Assembly (NCBI RefSeq): GCF_902498995.1
Contig: NZ_CABVLY010000019.1
Span: 62,001 to 126,000 of the forward strand
Source of the DNA: Burkholderia anthina
Lineage (GTDB): Bacteria > Pseudomonadota > Gammaproteobacteria > Burkholderiales > Burkholderiaceae
Reading direction: 5' to 3'
Length of the DNA: 64,000 nucleotides
Translations under genes and position numbers: made by a program
The notes under the pieces: generated by a model
Told to the model about the DNA's origin: nothing
The model's input: only the letters and a program-made list of their open reading frames with translations
The model's database searches: none
Shown here: positions 20,206-32,587 of the stretch, in pieces
Layout of the letters: the number at the start of each line of letters is the position of its first letter
How positions within the stretch are numbered: the first letter of the stretch is position 1

Positions 20206-20493
20206 GGTGTGTCTCCTGTCAACGGTCGATAGGGCTGCGGCAGCCTGCGTGCATGCCGCCATCGATACGACGGATGAAGCCTGCCGAAATCGACACGTCG
20301 AAGGATAGTCGCTCGGATCGTGCAACGCGCACGGCGATCGAATGGAGGGAGGGGCAACGGGCGACGTGCCCGGATGCGCGCAGGCACGCCTCCGGCGCGT
20401 CACAGACGGGCCAGGAACCGCCTGCGGCCCGTTGTCGCTCCCGATGGGCCGGCGCGTCGCGGCAGCCCGCCACGGGGCCGCTGGCGACGGACG
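20206..20493. other. Gap between VOC gene and porin terminator
   Basis: About 290 bp upstream of the leftward VOC gene and downstream of the porin. It should contain the VOC promoter. I see no gene or strong signal. Confidence 0.45.
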
Positions 20494-20532
20494 AAAAAAA
20501 ACCAGCCATGGCCGAAACCGATGACTGGTTTT
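20494..20532 (-). terminator. Terminator after the porin gene (leftward)
   Basis: On the minus strand, AAAACCAG and CTGGTTTT stem arms with extra ATG/CAT pairing precede eight T's (plus-strand A's at 20494-20501). It sits about 50 bp after the porin stop. Confidence 0.88.
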
Positions 20533-20584
20533 GCAGTTCGGCGGCATGGCGTCGGAGACGCCATGCACACCGGAAACGTACTTC

Positions 20585-21745
20585 TTAGAACTTGTGGCGC
20601 AGGCCGAGAGCGACCATTTCCTGCGACTTCGTGCCGGCGATGCCGTACGAGCCGATCGAAGCTTGCGCTGCCGACGTCGTGCCATCGGCGTTCAGCTGCG
20701 TACCGCTTGCGTGCTGGTATGCGCCGACCAGGTAGATGTCCGTGCGCTTCGACAGCGAGTAGTCGCCGCCCAGCGAAACCTGATGGTACTTGGCGTCCGT
20801 GTTGCCGCTTGCCTTCGTGTACGAGTAGCCAAGGCCCAGCAGCAGCGGCGGCGTAACCTGGTACGTCACGAAGCCACGGCCCGTGTTGTACTTCTGGCTC
20901 GAGCCGAAGGCCGAGAATGCGTCCGGCTTGTATTGCGCGTTGCTGTAGCCGAGGCCGACCGTCACCGGGCCGATTGCATACTGACCTGCGACCTGTGCGA
21001 TCGCGATCGACTTCGCCGTCACGTAACCTGCGTTGATCGGGCCGTCGATGATGTTGTCCGACGTCGTCGAGCCCCAGCCCGTGCGCACGCCAGCGACCGT
21101 CGGCGACGGGTTGGCTGCGTAGAAGTAGCCTGCGGCAACGCCGACCGGGCCGTTGTTGTATGCCGCTGCGACCGACCACGTCTGGCCCGAACCCGTCTTG
21201 CCCGCGACGCCGCCGAGAGCGTACATGCCTTCGAGCTGGAAGCCTGCCCAGACCGGCGACGTGTACTTGATCGCGTTGCTGACGCGCAGCGAGTTGTCGT
21301 TGTTGTCGACGTCGCCCGGCGTTGCGAACGTGCTGCCGAAGTAGTTGTCAGCTGTGACTGCCTGGACCAGATCGACGATCGGGTCGTATTGGCGGCCCAG
21401 CGTCAGCGTGCCGTACTGGTTGCTTTGCAGGCCGACGAATGCCTGACGGCCGAACATGCGGCCGCCTTGGCCCAAGCGGCCCGAGCCCGGATCAAAACCG
21501 TTTTCCAATTGGAAAATCGCCTTCAGGCCACCGCCGAGGTCTTCTGCGCCCTTCAGGCCGAAGCGGCTGCCTTGCAGGTTGCCCGACAGCATTTGCCACG
21601 AGTTGTTGGCTTGGCCGTCATTGCCGTGAACGTAAGCAATCGACGTATCGATCACGCCGTACAGCGTCACGCTCGATTGAGCGTGAGCAGCGCCAGCGGC
21701 GCCCAACAGGGCGAGCGAGAGGGTCGAGAGAGCGAGTTTCTTCAT
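20585..21745 (-). CDS. Gram-negative general porin (OpcP/OmpC-like)
   Basis: A 386-residue outer-membrane trimeric porin. The signal peptide is residues 1-22 (MKKLALSTLSLALLG..AHA), then QSSVTLYGVIDTSIAYV, which opens the betaproteobacterial porin barrel. It ends in Phe (LGLRHKF), the BAM recognition residue. The L3-type segment KAIFQLENGFDPGSG and the FVGLQSNQYGTLTLGRQYDP strand are typical. The start at 21745 gives the signal peptide; the longer frame to 21895 does not. It is monocistronic with a terminator. Codon use is highly biased, as for an abundant protein. Confidence 0.93.
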   Translation of the reverse strand: MKKLALSTLSLALLGAAGAAHAQSSVTLYGVIDTSIAYVHGNDGQANNSWQMLSGNLQGSRFGLKGAEDLGGGLKAIFQLENGFDPGSGRLGQGGRMFGRQAFVGLQSNQYGTLTLGRQYDPIVDLVQAVTADNYFGSTFATPGDVDNNDNSLRVSNAIKYTSPVWAGFQLEGMYALGGVAGKTGSGQTWSVAAAYNNGPVGVAAGYFYAANPSPTVAGVRTGWGSTTSDNIIDGPINAGYVTAKSIAIAQVAGQYAIGPVTVGLGYSNAQYKPDAFSAFGSSQKYNTGRGFVTYQVTPPLLLGLGYSYTKASGNTDAKYHQVSLGGDYSLSKRTDIYLVGAYQHASGTQLNADGTTSAAQASIGSYGIAGTKSQEMVALGLRHKF

Positions 21746-22183
21746 CGTTGAGTATCTCCACGCAAATGATTCGTCATTCGTTATTTGTTGCGGATTGGAG
21801 AATAGCTCAGTGCCATACCGGCAAGAAAGCTTAAAAAATAAAGTGTCTCGAAAAGGTAACAGCGAGAAAAAGTCCATATATATCAAGCACATCAAGGACT
21901 ATTCCTCTTTTTGAAATAGTTGACAATTGCTGCGCTGCGATTGTTGCAATGATCGATGCGCCCGGCAACAGACGGGCGAATTTCGCCGGTTGGCGCATGG
22001 AAATCGAGGCGAGCAAACGTTTGCCGTTGCAGCGCGCATCGCGTGCCGAGCACGGACGCATCGACATGCAGGCGCACACGGTGGGCAGGATGGTTGCGAA
22101 AAGAAAAGCGGCGGCGTAGGGCGAGCAGGGCGACGCGTGCGGCACGCGCGAGGCGCGGCCGCGGGCGACGCGGGCGGGCGGAA
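21746..22183. other. Porin upstream region
   Basis: About 440 bp. The half next to the porin (21746-21950) is A/T-rich and should hold its promoter and a long leader, as is common for porins. The half next to yihY is GC-rich. TTGTCA-17-AATAGT on the minus strand near 21900-21930 is a weak promoter candidate. No gene is supported. Confidence 0.45.
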
Positions 22184-23128
22184 TCAGCTGTCGCGTGCGC
22201 GATCGGTGGCGCGACCCGTTGACGCCGATGTCGATAGGGATGCGGCTGCGACGTTGCCTGCGCCGCGGTGCGCCGCGCCGCGCGCGGCCGCGAATTCCGC
22301 GCCGAGCAGCAGCACGGCGGCGGAGAAGTACAGCCACATCAGCAACACCGCGAACGATCCGGCCGCGCCGAACGCACTCGCCGTGCCCGCATGCGCGAGA
22401 TACAGCGCGAACAGCTTCTTGCCGCCGGAGAACAGGATCGCCGACACGATCCCGCCGACTGCCGCGTCGCGCCATGCGACGCGCGCGTCGGGCAGGAACT
22501 TCATCAGCGCGGCGAACGCGCCCGCGAGCACCGCGATGCCGACGAAGAACTGCAGCAGATTGGTGACGACCACATACGGCGAATTGCCGAGCAGCCAGGT
22601 GCCGACGAACGTGATCGCGGTGTCGAGCACGAGCGACACGATCAGCAGGAACGCGACGCCGAGCACGAGCCCGAACGAAACCAGCCGCACGCGCACGAGC
22701 CCGAGCATGCTCGACCAGCGGTTTTCGGTGCTCGGCCAGATCACGCTCAGCGCCGTGTTCAGCGACGCGAACGTTGCCGACGCACCGATCGCGAGCGCGG
22801 CGAACGAGATCAGCGTCGCGATGCCGCCGCGCTCGCCTGCGCGATGCGCGTTCTGCACGATGGTCTGGATGCTGGCCGCGGCATCGTCGCCGATCAATTG
22901 ATGGGCCTGCTCGAACACCTGGCCGCGCGCGGCATCGTCGCCGTAGAACCAGCCGGCCACCGCGATCACCATCACGAGCGTCGGTGCGAGCGAGAACGCG
23001 GAGAAGAATGCGATGCTCGCGGCCATCGCCGAGCAGCGGTCGGAGGAGAAACGCTTGAATGCGTTGAGTGCCCAGTTGGCCTGTTGTTGCGCGAGACGGG
23101 TGGCTTCCGAGGTGATCTGTCGTTTCAT
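22184..23128 (-). CDS. YihY/BrkB family inner-membrane protein
   Basis: A 314-residue protein with six hydrophobic segments and the family pattern SAMAASIAFFSAFSLAPTLV near residue 33 and YFSAAVLLLGAEF near the end. Proteins of this family were once called ribonuclease BN or BrkB; the tRNase activity was later assigned elsewhere, so it is best treated as a membrane protein of unknown function. The C-terminal tail is Ala/Ser/Thr-rich. It is divergent from fdnG. Confidence 0.88.
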   Translation of the reverse strand: MKRQITSEATRLAQQQANWALNAFKRFSSDRCSAMAASIAFFSAFSLAPTLVMVIAVAGWFYGDDAARGQVFEQAHQLIGDDAAASIQTIVQNAHRAGERGGIATLISFAALAIGASATFASLNTALSVIWPSTENRWSSMLGLVRVRLVSFGLVLGVAFLLIVSLVLDTAITFVGTWLLGNSPYVVVTNLLQFFVGIAVLAGAFAALMKFLPDARVAWRDAAVGGIVSAILFSGGKKLFALYLAHAGTASAFGAAGSFAVLLMWLYFSAAVLLLGAEFAAARGAAHRGAGNVAAASLSTSASTGRATDRARDS

Positions 23129-23181
23129 GACGGTTCGGTGGTGTGCTGACCGCGGATATCGGCGGATCAGACAAATCAGTA

Positions 23182-23224
23182 TTGATCCGAAGATTCCATC
23201 ATAGTTGCGCTGACTGTCTATAAT
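23182..23224 (+). promoter_or_regulatory. Candidate fdnG promoter with an FNR-like half site
   Basis: A perfect TATAAT lies at 23219-23224, 43 bp upstream of the fdnG ATG. TTGATCCGAAGATT at 23182-23195 keeps the TTGAT half of the FNR/Anr box, with a degenerate second half. Its centre is about 42 bp before the expected start point, the classical activator position. There is no good -35 box, which fits an activated promoter. Formate dehydrogenase-N is FNR-activated in E. coli. Confidence 0.4.
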
Positions 23225-23266
23225 CCTTTCAGTTTCTCCCTACCCCACAAAACCGCCGAGACCATC

Positions 23267-26200
23267 ATGCTACAAATGTCCCGGCGCCAGTTCCTGAAGG
23301 TGACGGCCACGTCGCTTGCCGGATCGAGTCTTGCCCTGATGGGCTTTTCTCCGACGGAAGCGCTTGCCGAAGTCCGACAGTACAAGCTGGCGCGCACCAC
23401 CGAAACGCGCAACACCTGTCCATACTGTTCAGTGGGTTGCGGCATTCTGATGTACGGCCTTGGCGACGGCGCGAAGAATGCGCAGCCGAGCATCATCCAC
23501 ATCGAAGGCGATCCCGATCACCCGGTCAATCGCGGCACGCTGTGCCCGAAGGGCGCGAGCCTGATCGACTTCATCCACAGCCCGAACCGCCTGACGCACC
23601 CCGAGTATCGCGCGCCCGGCTCGGACAAGTGGGAACCGATCTCGTGGCATGACGCGCTCGACCGGATCGCGAAGCTGATGAAGGCCGACCGCGACGCGAA
23701 CTTCGTCGAGACGGCCGAAGACGGCGCGAAGGTCAATCGCTGGCTCACGACCGGCATGCTGGCCGCGTCGGCGGGCAGCAACGAAGTCGGTTACCTGACG
23801 CACAAGGCTGTCCGCAGCCTCGGGATGCTCGCATTCGACAATCAGGCGCGTGTCTGACATGGCCCGACGGTGGCAGGTCTTGCCCCGACGTTTGGCCGTG
23901 GAGCGATGACGAACCATTGGGTCGACATCAAGAACGCGGACGTGATTCTCGTGATGGGCGGCAATGCAGCCGAGGCCCATCCGTGCGGTTTCAAGTGGGT
24001 GACGGAGGCGAAGGCGCACCGCAAGGCGCGGCTGATCGTCGTCGACCCGCGCTTTACGCGTACGGCCTCGGTGGCCGACTATTACGCGCCGATTCGCACC
24101 GGCACCGACATCGTCTTCCTGGGCGGCGTCATCAACTATCTGCTGACGAACGACAAGATCCAGCATGAGTACGTGAAGCACTACACGGACTTCTCGTTCA
24201 TCGTGCGCGAGGATTTCGCGTTCAACGACGGCATCTATTCCGGCTACGACGCGGAGAAACACGCGTATCCGGACAAATCGAGCTGGGACTACGAGCTCGG
24301 CGACGACGGCTTCGCGAAGGTCGACCCGACGCTGCAGCATCCGCGCTGCGTCTACAACCTGCTCAAGCAGCACTACGCGCGCTATACGCCGGACCTGGTC
24401 CAGCAAGTCTGCGGCACGCCGAACGAGAAATTCCTGAAGGTCTGCGAGATGCTCGCGACGACGGCCGTACCCGGCCGCGCCGGCACGGTGCTGTACGCGC
24501 TCGGCTGGACCCACCACTCGATCGGCGCGCAGATCATCCGCACCGGCGCGATGGTGCAGCTGCTGCTCGGCAACATCGGCATCGCCGGCGGCGGGATGAA
24601 CGCGCTGCGCGGCCACTCGAACATCCAGGGGCTGACCGACCTCGGGCTGATGTCGAACCTGCTGCCGGGCTACATGACGCTGCCGATGCAGGCCGAGCAG
24701 GACTTCGACGCATACATCAAGAAGCGCGTGCAGCAGCCGCTGCGGCCCAATCAGCTGAGCTACTGGAAGAACTACAAGGCGTTCCACGTCAGCTTCATGA
24801 AGTCGTGGTGGGGCGATGCGGCGACCGCCGAGAACAACTGGGGCTACGACTACCTGCCGAAGCTGGACAAGCAGTACGACCTGCTGCAGGCGATCGAGCT
24901 GATGAATGCCGGCAAGATGAACGGCTACATCTGCCAGGGCTTCAACCCGCTCGCGGCGGCGCCGTCGAAGGTGAAGACGGCCGCGGGCCTCGCGAAGCTG
25001 AAGTGGCTCGTGATCATGGATCCGCTCGCGACCGAGACGTCCGAGTTCTGGAAGCATCACGGCGACTTCAACGACGTCGATGCGTCGAAGATCCAGACCG
25101 AGGTGTTCCGCCTGCCGACCACGTGTTTCGCGGAGGAGAACGGCTCGCTCGTGAGTTCGAGCCGCGTGCTGCAATGGCACTGGAAGGGCACGGAGCCGCC
25201 GGGCGAGGCGAGGAGCGATCTCGAGATCATGTCGGGGCTGTTCCTGCGCATGCGCAAGATGTATCAGACCGACGGCGGCAAGTATCCGGATCCGATCCTG
25301 AACCTGACGTGGCCGTACGCGAACCCGGAAAGCCCGACGCCCGAAGAGCTCGCGATGGAGTTCAACGGGCGTGCGCTCGCCGACCTGACCGATCCGAAGG
25401 ATCCGGCCAAGGTGCTCGTGAAGAAGGGCGAGCAGCTCGCCGCGTTCGCGCAACTGAAGGACGACGGCACGACCGCGAGCGGCTGCTGGATCTTCTGCGG
25501 GGCGTGGACGCAGGCCGGCAACCAGATGGGGCGGCGCGACAACGCCGACCCGACCGGCATCGGCCAGACGCTGAACTGGGCGTGGGCGTGGCCCGCGAAC
25601 CGGCGGATCCTGTACAACCGCGCGTCGTGCGACGTGAGCGGCAAGCCGTTCGACCCGACCCGCAAGCTGATCGGCTGGAACGGCAGCGCGTGGAAGGGGG
25701 CCGACGTACCGGACTTCAAGATCGACGAACCGCCCGAGAACGGGATGAATCCGTTCATCATGAACCCGGAAGGCGTCGCGCGCTTCTTCGCGCGCGCGGG
25801 GATGAACGAAGGTCCGTTCCCCGAGCACTACGAGCCGTTCGAGACGCCGCTCGCCGCGAACCCGCTGCACCCTGACAACCCGCTGGCGCTGAACAACCCG
25901 GCCGCCCGCGTGTTCGCGGACGATCGCGCGTCGTTCGGCAAGGTGTCCGAGTTCCCGCACGTCGCGACGACCTACCGGCTCACCGAGCATTTCCACTACT
26001 GGACCAAGCATGCGCGGCTGAACGCGATCATCCAGCCCGAGCAATTCGTCGAGATCGGCGAAGACCTCGCGAAGGAAGTCGGCGTCGCGCACGGCGAGCG
26101 CGTGAAGGTGTCGTCCAAGCGCGGCTACATCGTCGCGGTCGCCCTCGTCACGAAGCGGATCAAGCCGCTGACGATCGAAGGCAAGAAGGTCCAGACGGTC

Positions 26201-26338
26201 GGCGTCCCGTTGCACTGGGGCTTCAAGGGTCTCGCGAAGCCCGGCTATCTCGCCAATACCCTGACTCCGTCCGTCGGCGACGGCAACTCGTACACACCGG
26301 AATTCAAGTCGTTCCTGGTGAAGGTCGAAAAGGCGTAA
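23267..26338 (+). CDS. fdnG: Formate dehydrogenase-N/O alpha subunit, selenocysteine-containing
   Basis: The catalytic molybdopterin subunit, 1023 residues, oxidises formate to CO2 on the periplasmic side. The N-terminus has a Tat signal ([10 protein letters not shown], residues 4-13). A [4Fe-4S] site follows (CPYCSVGC .. GTLCPKG). An in-frame TGA at 23855-23857 encodes selenocysteine 197 in the invariant context ARV-U-HGPTVA. The SECIS hairpin follows directly, and selA, selB and selC lie downstream. The break is therefore not a frameshift or pseudogene. The ATG at 23276 is an alternative start. fdnH follows after 10 bp. The name fdoG would be equally fitting. Confidence 0.96.
23855..23890 (+). 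promoter_or_regulatory. Bacterial SECIS element in fdnG
   Basis: From the UGA at 23855, a hairpin forms 13-32 bases downstream. CGG (23868-23870) pairs with CCG (23885-23887), then comes a bulged T at 23871, then GGCA (23872-23875) pairs with TGCC (23881-23884). The apical loop is GGTCT. The bulged U and GGUCU loop are the features that SelB reads in the E. coli fdhF/fdnG SECIS. Confidence 0.92.
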
Positions 26339-26348
26339 GGGGGAAGAG

Positions 26349-27263
26349 ATGGCATTGCAATCGCTGGATATCAAGCGCGTCTCGGCCACCACGACGCCGC
26401 CGCCCACGGTGCGCGAACCGGTGACCGGGAGCGTCGCGAAGCTGATCGACGTATCGAAGTGCATCGGCTGCAAGGCATGCCAGACGGCATGCATGGAGTG
26501 GAACGACCTGCGCGACGAGATCGGCACGAACGTCGGCGTGTACGACAACCCGGCCGACCTGACCGAGCACTCGTGGACGGTGATGCGGTTCGCCGAATAC
26601 GAGAACCCGGCCGGGGACCTCGAATGGCTGATCCGCAAGGACGGCTGCATGCACTGCGAGGATCCGGGCTGCCTGAAGGCATGCCCGTCGCCGGGCGCGA
26701 TCGTGCAGTACAACAACGGGATCGTGGATTTCCACGAGGAGAACTGCATCGGTTGCGGCTATTGCGTGACCGGCTGCCCGTTCAACGTGCCGCGGATCTC
26801 GAAGAAGGATCATCGCGCTTACAAGTGCACGCTCTGTTCCGACCGCGTCGCGGTCGGCCAGGAACCAGCCTGCGTGAAGACCTGCCCGACGGGCGCGATC
26901 GTGTTCGGCACCAAGGAGGACATGAAGCAGCACGCGGCCGAGCGGATCGAGGACCTGAAGGAGCGCGGTTTCGAGCATGCAGGGCTGTACGACCCGCAGG
27001 GCGTCGGCGGCACGCACGTGATGTACGTGCTGCACCACGCGGACAAGCCGTCGCTGTATCACGGCCTGCCCGACAATCCGTCGATCAGCCCGATGGTGAA
27101 GCTGTGGAAGGGGATCGCGAAGCCGCTGGCGGTCGCCGGTCTCGCGCTGACCGCGCTGGCCGGGTTCTTCCACTACACGCGGGTCGGTCCGAACGAAGTC
27201 AGCGACGAGGAAGAAGCCGCCGCCCGCGACGAGGCGCGACGCATCAAGGAGGACGCAAAATGA
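26349..27263 (+). CDS. fdnH: Formate dehydrogenase iron-sulfur (beta) subunit
   Basis: A 304-residue electron-transfer subunit with four [4Fe-4S] cysteine groups, the first at Cys38/41/44/48 ([11 protein letters not shown]), then [20 protein letters not shown] and CTLCSDR..CVKTC. A single hydrophobic anchor lies near residues 255-275. It passes electrons from FdnG to the cytochrome b subunit. AGGGGGAAGAG precedes the ATG. Its stop overlaps the fdnI start (ATGA). Confidence 0.96.
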   Translation: MALQSLDIKRVSATTTPPPTVREPVTGSVAKLIDVSKCIGCKACQTACMEWNDLRDEIGTNVGVYDNPADLTEHSWTVMRFAEYENPAGDLEWLIRKDGCMHCEDPGCLKACPSPGAIVQYNNGIVDFHEENCIGCGYCVTGCPFNVPRISKKDHRAYKCTLCSDRVAVGQEPACVKTCPTGAIVFGTKEDMKQHAAERIEDLKERGFEHAGLYDPQGVGGTHVMYVLHHADKPSLYHGLPDNPSISPMVKLWKGIAKPLAVAGLALTALAGFFHYTRVGPNEVSDEEEAAARDEARRIKEDAK

Positions 27264-27886
27264 AGCACGACGACCCCAATCTGATCGTCCGCTACACGCC
27301 GAACGAGCGCACGAACCACTGGATCACCGCGATCACGTTCGTGCTGCTCGCGTTGTCCGGGCTCGCGCTGTTCCATCCGTCGATGTTCTGGCTCACCGCG
27401 CTGTTCGGCGGCGGCCAGTGGACGCGGATCCTGCATCCGTTCGTCGGTCTCGTGATGTTCGTGTCGTTCGCGATTCTCGTGGTGCGGTTCTGGCACCACA
27501 ACGCGCTCGACGCGGACGATCGTCAATGGCTGAAGCAGATCGGCGACGTGCTGACCAACCAGGAAGACAAGCTGCCGCCGGTCGGGCGCTATAACGCCGG
27601 ACAGAAGCTGCTATTCTTCACGTTGGTGGCATGTCTGCTGCTGCTCCTGCTGTCCGGGATCGTGATCTGGCGGCGCTACTTCTCGTTCTATTTCCCGATC
27701 GAGGTGATCCGCGCGGCGGCCGTCGTGCATGCAGTGGCGGCGTTCGTGCTGATCGCGAGCATCATCGTGCACATTTACGCGGCGTTGTGGGTGAAGGGCT
27801 CGATCGGCGCGATGGTGCGCGGCACCGTCACGCTGGGCTGGGCACGCAAGCATCACCCGAAGTGGTTCCGTGAAAGCGTGAAGTAG
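27260..27886 (+). CDS. fdnI: Formate dehydrogenase cytochrome b556 (gamma) subunit
   Basis: A 208-residue inner-membrane protein with four helices and conserved heme-ligand histidines ([34 protein letters not shown]). It anchors the complex and reduces quinone. It overlaps fdnH by 4 bp and is followed by a terminator-like hairpin before fdhE. Confidence 0.94.
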   Translation: MKHDDPNLIVRYTPNERTNHWITAITFVLLALSGLALFHPSMFWLTALFGGGQWTRILHPFVGLVMFVSFAILVVRFWHHNALDADDRQWLKQIGDVLTNQEDKLPPVGRYNAGQKLLFFTLVACLLLLLLSGIVIWRRYFSFYFPIEVIRAAAVVHAVAAFVLIASIIVHIYAALWVKGSIGAMVRGTVTLGWARKHHPKWFRESVK

Positions 27887-27950
27887 CGCACCGGAGCGGG
27901 GCGGCTCGCCATCGCGGCGTACCGTTCCGCCACCGTCGGAACCGCCTGAA

Positions 27951-27980
27951 AAGCGCCGATTCGTCGGCGCTTGTTCTTTT
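27951..27980 (+). terminator. Hairpin between fdnI and fdhE
   Basis: AAGCGCCGA (27951-27959) pairs with TCGGCGCTT (27964-27972) around a TTCG loop, followed by GTTCTTTT. It probably attenuates transcription into fdhE, setting the enzyme subunits above the maturation genes. Confidence 0.7.
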
Positions 27981-27993
27981 GGAAGACATATTT

Positions 27994-28929
27994 GTGACAC
28001 AACGCATTCTCGAACCGACCGAGATCTCGGCGCTCGATCATTCGGCCATTCCCCGCTTTCGCCTGCCGGAGCGCGGCACCGCATTCGCGGCGCGTGCCAC
28101 GCGGCTGCGCAAGCTCGCCGACCTGAACCCGATCAGCGGCTACCTGCGGCTGATGGCCACCGTCGCCGACGCGCAGCACGCGACGCTGCAGCAGCTGAAC
28201 CTGCCGCTGCCGTCGCCGGAAGCGATCGCACGCGCGCAGCAGCATTCGATGCCGCTCGTGCCGGCGCTCGACGGCGAGCGCAATCCGCAGTGGCGGGCCG
28301 TGCTGTATGAACTGCTCGATCGCGTCGACAGCGCCGGGCTCGTCAATCCGTCGCTCGCGAAGCTGCTCGACCGGCTGCGCTTGATGTCGCCCGCCGAACT
28401 CGACGCGCAGGCCGACGCGATCCTCGCGCTGCGCTTCGCCGAAGTCGACCCGGCCACCGCGCCGTTCCTGATGGCCGCGTTGCAGGTCGTGTGGACCGAT
28501 CTCGCCGGCCGCGTCGCGCCGGCCGACATTCCGTATCTCGACCAGCCGGGGCTGTGCCCGGTATGCGGCTCGCATCCGGTCGCGAGCGTCGTGCGCGTCG
28601 GCGGCCAGTTCCAGGGCTACCGTTTCCTGCAGTGCGGGCTCTGCACGACCGAGTGGCACATGGTGCGCACGAAATGTTCGCACTGCGACTCGACGAAAGG
28701 CATTGCATACCACGGGATCGAGGGCGGCAGCGAAGCCGTCAAGGCCGAGTCGTGCGACGAGTGCAAGACGTATCGCAAGATCGGCTACCAGGAAAAGGAC
28801 TACGAGTTCGAGCCGCTGGCGGACGATCTCGCGAGCCTCACGCTCGACCTGCTGATGAACGAGGCCGGCTACCAGCGCAGTTCGCCGAACCCGCTGCTGT
28901 GGCCGGACATGTCGCGCGAAGCGGACTGA
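27994..28929 (+). CDS. fdhE: Formate dehydrogenase accessory protein
   Basis: A 311-residue protein needed for activity of respiratory formate dehydrogenases. The C-terminal half has four Cys-x2-Cys rubredoxin-like pairs (CPVCGSHP, CGLC, CSHC, CDEC). The GTG at 27994 is preferred over a TTG at 27979: it has GGAAGA upstream, and the length then matches the E. coli protein (309). It sits between the structural genes and selA. Confidence 0.92.
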   Translation: MTQRILEPTEISALDHSAIPRFRLPERGTAFAARATRLRKLADLNPISGYLRLMATVADAQHATLQQLNLPLPSPEAIARAQQHSMPLVPALDGERNPQWRAVLYELLDRVDSAGLVNPSLAKLLDRLRLMSPAELDAQADAILALRFAEVDPATAPFLMAALQVVWTDLAGRVAPADIPYLDQPGLCPVCGSHPVASVVRVGGQFQGYRFLQCGLCTTEWHMVRTKCSHCDSTKGIAYHGIEGGSEAVKAESCDECKTYRKIGYQEKDYEFEPLADDLASLTLDLLMNEAGYQRSSPNPLLWPDMSREAD

Positions 28930-29004
28930 CGGCGGGCAGCCGGGGCGGGCGCGTAGGCGCCGGCCCCGTTTGCCTGCCGCGCATTGAAATGGAGCCACGA
29001 CTAC

Positions 29005-30440
29005 GTGACCGAACCGGGTTTGAATGAACTGAATGCCGTCCTCGCGCGCGTGCCGTCGGTCGAGCGCGTGCTGTCGTCGGCGCCGCTGCAACCGCTGCTC
29101 GCCGACTACGGCCGCACCCGCGTGCTGAACGCGGTGCGCGCCGAACTCGAGCGCTGGCGTACCGCCGCGCAGCATGATCCGTCGTCGGCCGAACTGCTCG
29201 ACGAGCCGCACATCGCGGCGGCCGTCGCCCGCACGCTGGCCGCGCAGAGCGCGGGCGCCGTGCGCGCGGTGTTCAACCTGACCGGCACCGTGCTGCATAC
29301 CAACCTCGGGCGCGCGCTGCTGCCCGACGATGCGGTGAGCGCGGTGGTCGCCGCGCTCACGCAACCCGTGAACCTCGAATTCGATCTCGGCACCGGCCGC
29401 CGCGGCGACCGCGACGACCTGATCGACGATCTGCTGTGCGAACTGACGGGCGCGGAAGCCGCGACCGTCGTCAACAACAATGCGGCGGCCGTGTTTTTGA
29501 CCCTCTCCGCGCTTGCGCCGAAACGCGAAGTGATCGTGTCGCGCGGCGAACTCGTCGAGATCGGCGGCGCGTTCCGCATTCCCGACATCATGAGCCGCGC
29601 GGGCGCGAAGCTGCATGAAGTCGGCACGACCAACCGCACGCATCTGCGCGACTATGCGGATGTGATCGGCCCGCGTACGGCGCTGCTGATGAAGGTGCAC
29701 TGCAGCAACTACGCGATCAGCGGTTTCACGAAGGAGGTGACGCTCGCCGAACTCGCGCCGCTCGCGCGCGAGCACGGGCTGCCGGTGGCGGTCGACCTCG
29801 GCAGCGGCACGCTCGCCGACCTGTCGCAATGGGGCTTGCCGCACGAGACGACCGTGCAGGAAACCGTCGCGGCCGGCGCGAACCTCGTCACGTTCAGCGG
29901 CGACAAGCTGCTCGGCGGCCCGCAGGCCGGCCTGATCGCCGGCGATCGCGCGCTCATCGCGAAAATCAAGAAGCATCCGCTCAAGCGCGCGCTGCGCGTC
30001 GGCAAGCTGACGCTCGCCGCGCTCGAACCCGTGCTGCGGCTCTATCAGGCACCGGAATTCCTGCGCGAACGGCTCACGACGCTGCGGCTGCTGACGCGGC
30101 CGCGGCACGACATCGCCGAAGCGGCCGAGCGCGTGCGCCCGGCATTGCAGGCCGCGCTCGGCAGCGGCTTCGACGTGCGCATCGAGCCGATGTTCAGCCA
30201 GATCGGCAGCGGCGCGCTGCCGGTCGACCAGTTGCCGAGCGCCGGGCTCGTCGTGCGCACGCCGGACGGCAAGCGCAGCGGCCGCGCGCTCGCGCAGCTC
30301 GAGAAGCGGCTGCGCGAATGGCCGCACCCGGTGATCGGCCGCGTCGCCGACAACGCACTGCGGCTCGATTTGCGCTGCCTCGAGGCAGCGGACGAAGCGG
30401 CATTCGTCGCGCAATGCGCGCTGATCGCGGGGCCGGCTGC

Positions 30441-30444
<4 letters not shown>
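29005..30444 (+). CDS. selA: L-seryl-tRNA(Sec) selenium transferase
   Basis: A 479-residue PLP enzyme that turns seryl-tRNA(Sec) into selenocysteinyl-tRNA(Sec) using selenophosphate. The PLP lysine is about Lys301 in [15 protein letters not shown]. The N-terminal domain that binds tRNA-Sec ([15 protein letters not shown]) is present. The GTG at 29005 is likely the start; a TTG at 28984 is possible. The TGA stop overlaps the ATG of selB. Confidence 0.95.
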
Positions 30445-32366
<1,922 letters not shown>

Positions 32367-32404
32367 GCGCTCGTCGTGCTTCTCGCTCTTTTGGTTTTTC
32401 CCAC

Positions 32405-32500
32405 GGAAGGCATTCGTATCCGGTGGTACGGCCGGACTTCAAACCCGGTTGGGGGTGTCAGACGCTCCCGGGTAGGTTCGACTCCTGCTGCCTTCCGCCA
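32405..32500 (+). tRNA. selC: tRNA-Sec (anticodon TCA)
   Basis: A 96-nt tRNA with encoded CCA. The acceptor is GGAAGGCA (32405-32412) with TGCCTTCC (32489-32496), an 8-bp stem as in bacterial tRNA-Sec. The discriminator is G and CCA ends at 32500. The anticodon TCA is at 32439-32441 in a CTTCAAA loop. A long variable arm (about 32450-32472) precedes the T-arm GGTTCGACTCC. It lies directly after selB, and a phage integrase follows. Confidence 0.96.
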
Positions 32501-32520
32501 CAAGGGTTTCAAGCGATTTT
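32475..32520. other. Probable prophage attachment site (attL) in the 3' end of selC
   Basis: A tyrosine integrase gene begins reading toward the tRNA and ends 88 bp from its CCA, and all genes beyond are phage genes. Integrases of this type usually recombine within the 3' half of a tRNA and restore it with phage DNA. The exact core cannot be set because the other end of the prophage is outside the window. Confidence 0.6.
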
Positions 32521-32587
32521 GACGTTCCGCGTGGAATGTCATTTGCGCCTGAGGTGTGGGTTTTTCTGCCTGATTCGTGTTTGTGGG

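Noticed and set aside
23267..26338. fdnG looks split by a stop codon, as in a pseudogene
   Set aside because: The TGA is in the invariant selenocysteine context with a SECIS hairpin, and selA, selB and selC lie downstream; the frame continues unchanged.
23429..26749. 1106-codon open frame opposite fdnG
   Set aside because: Shadow frame produced by strong third-position GC bias of fdnG and fdnH.
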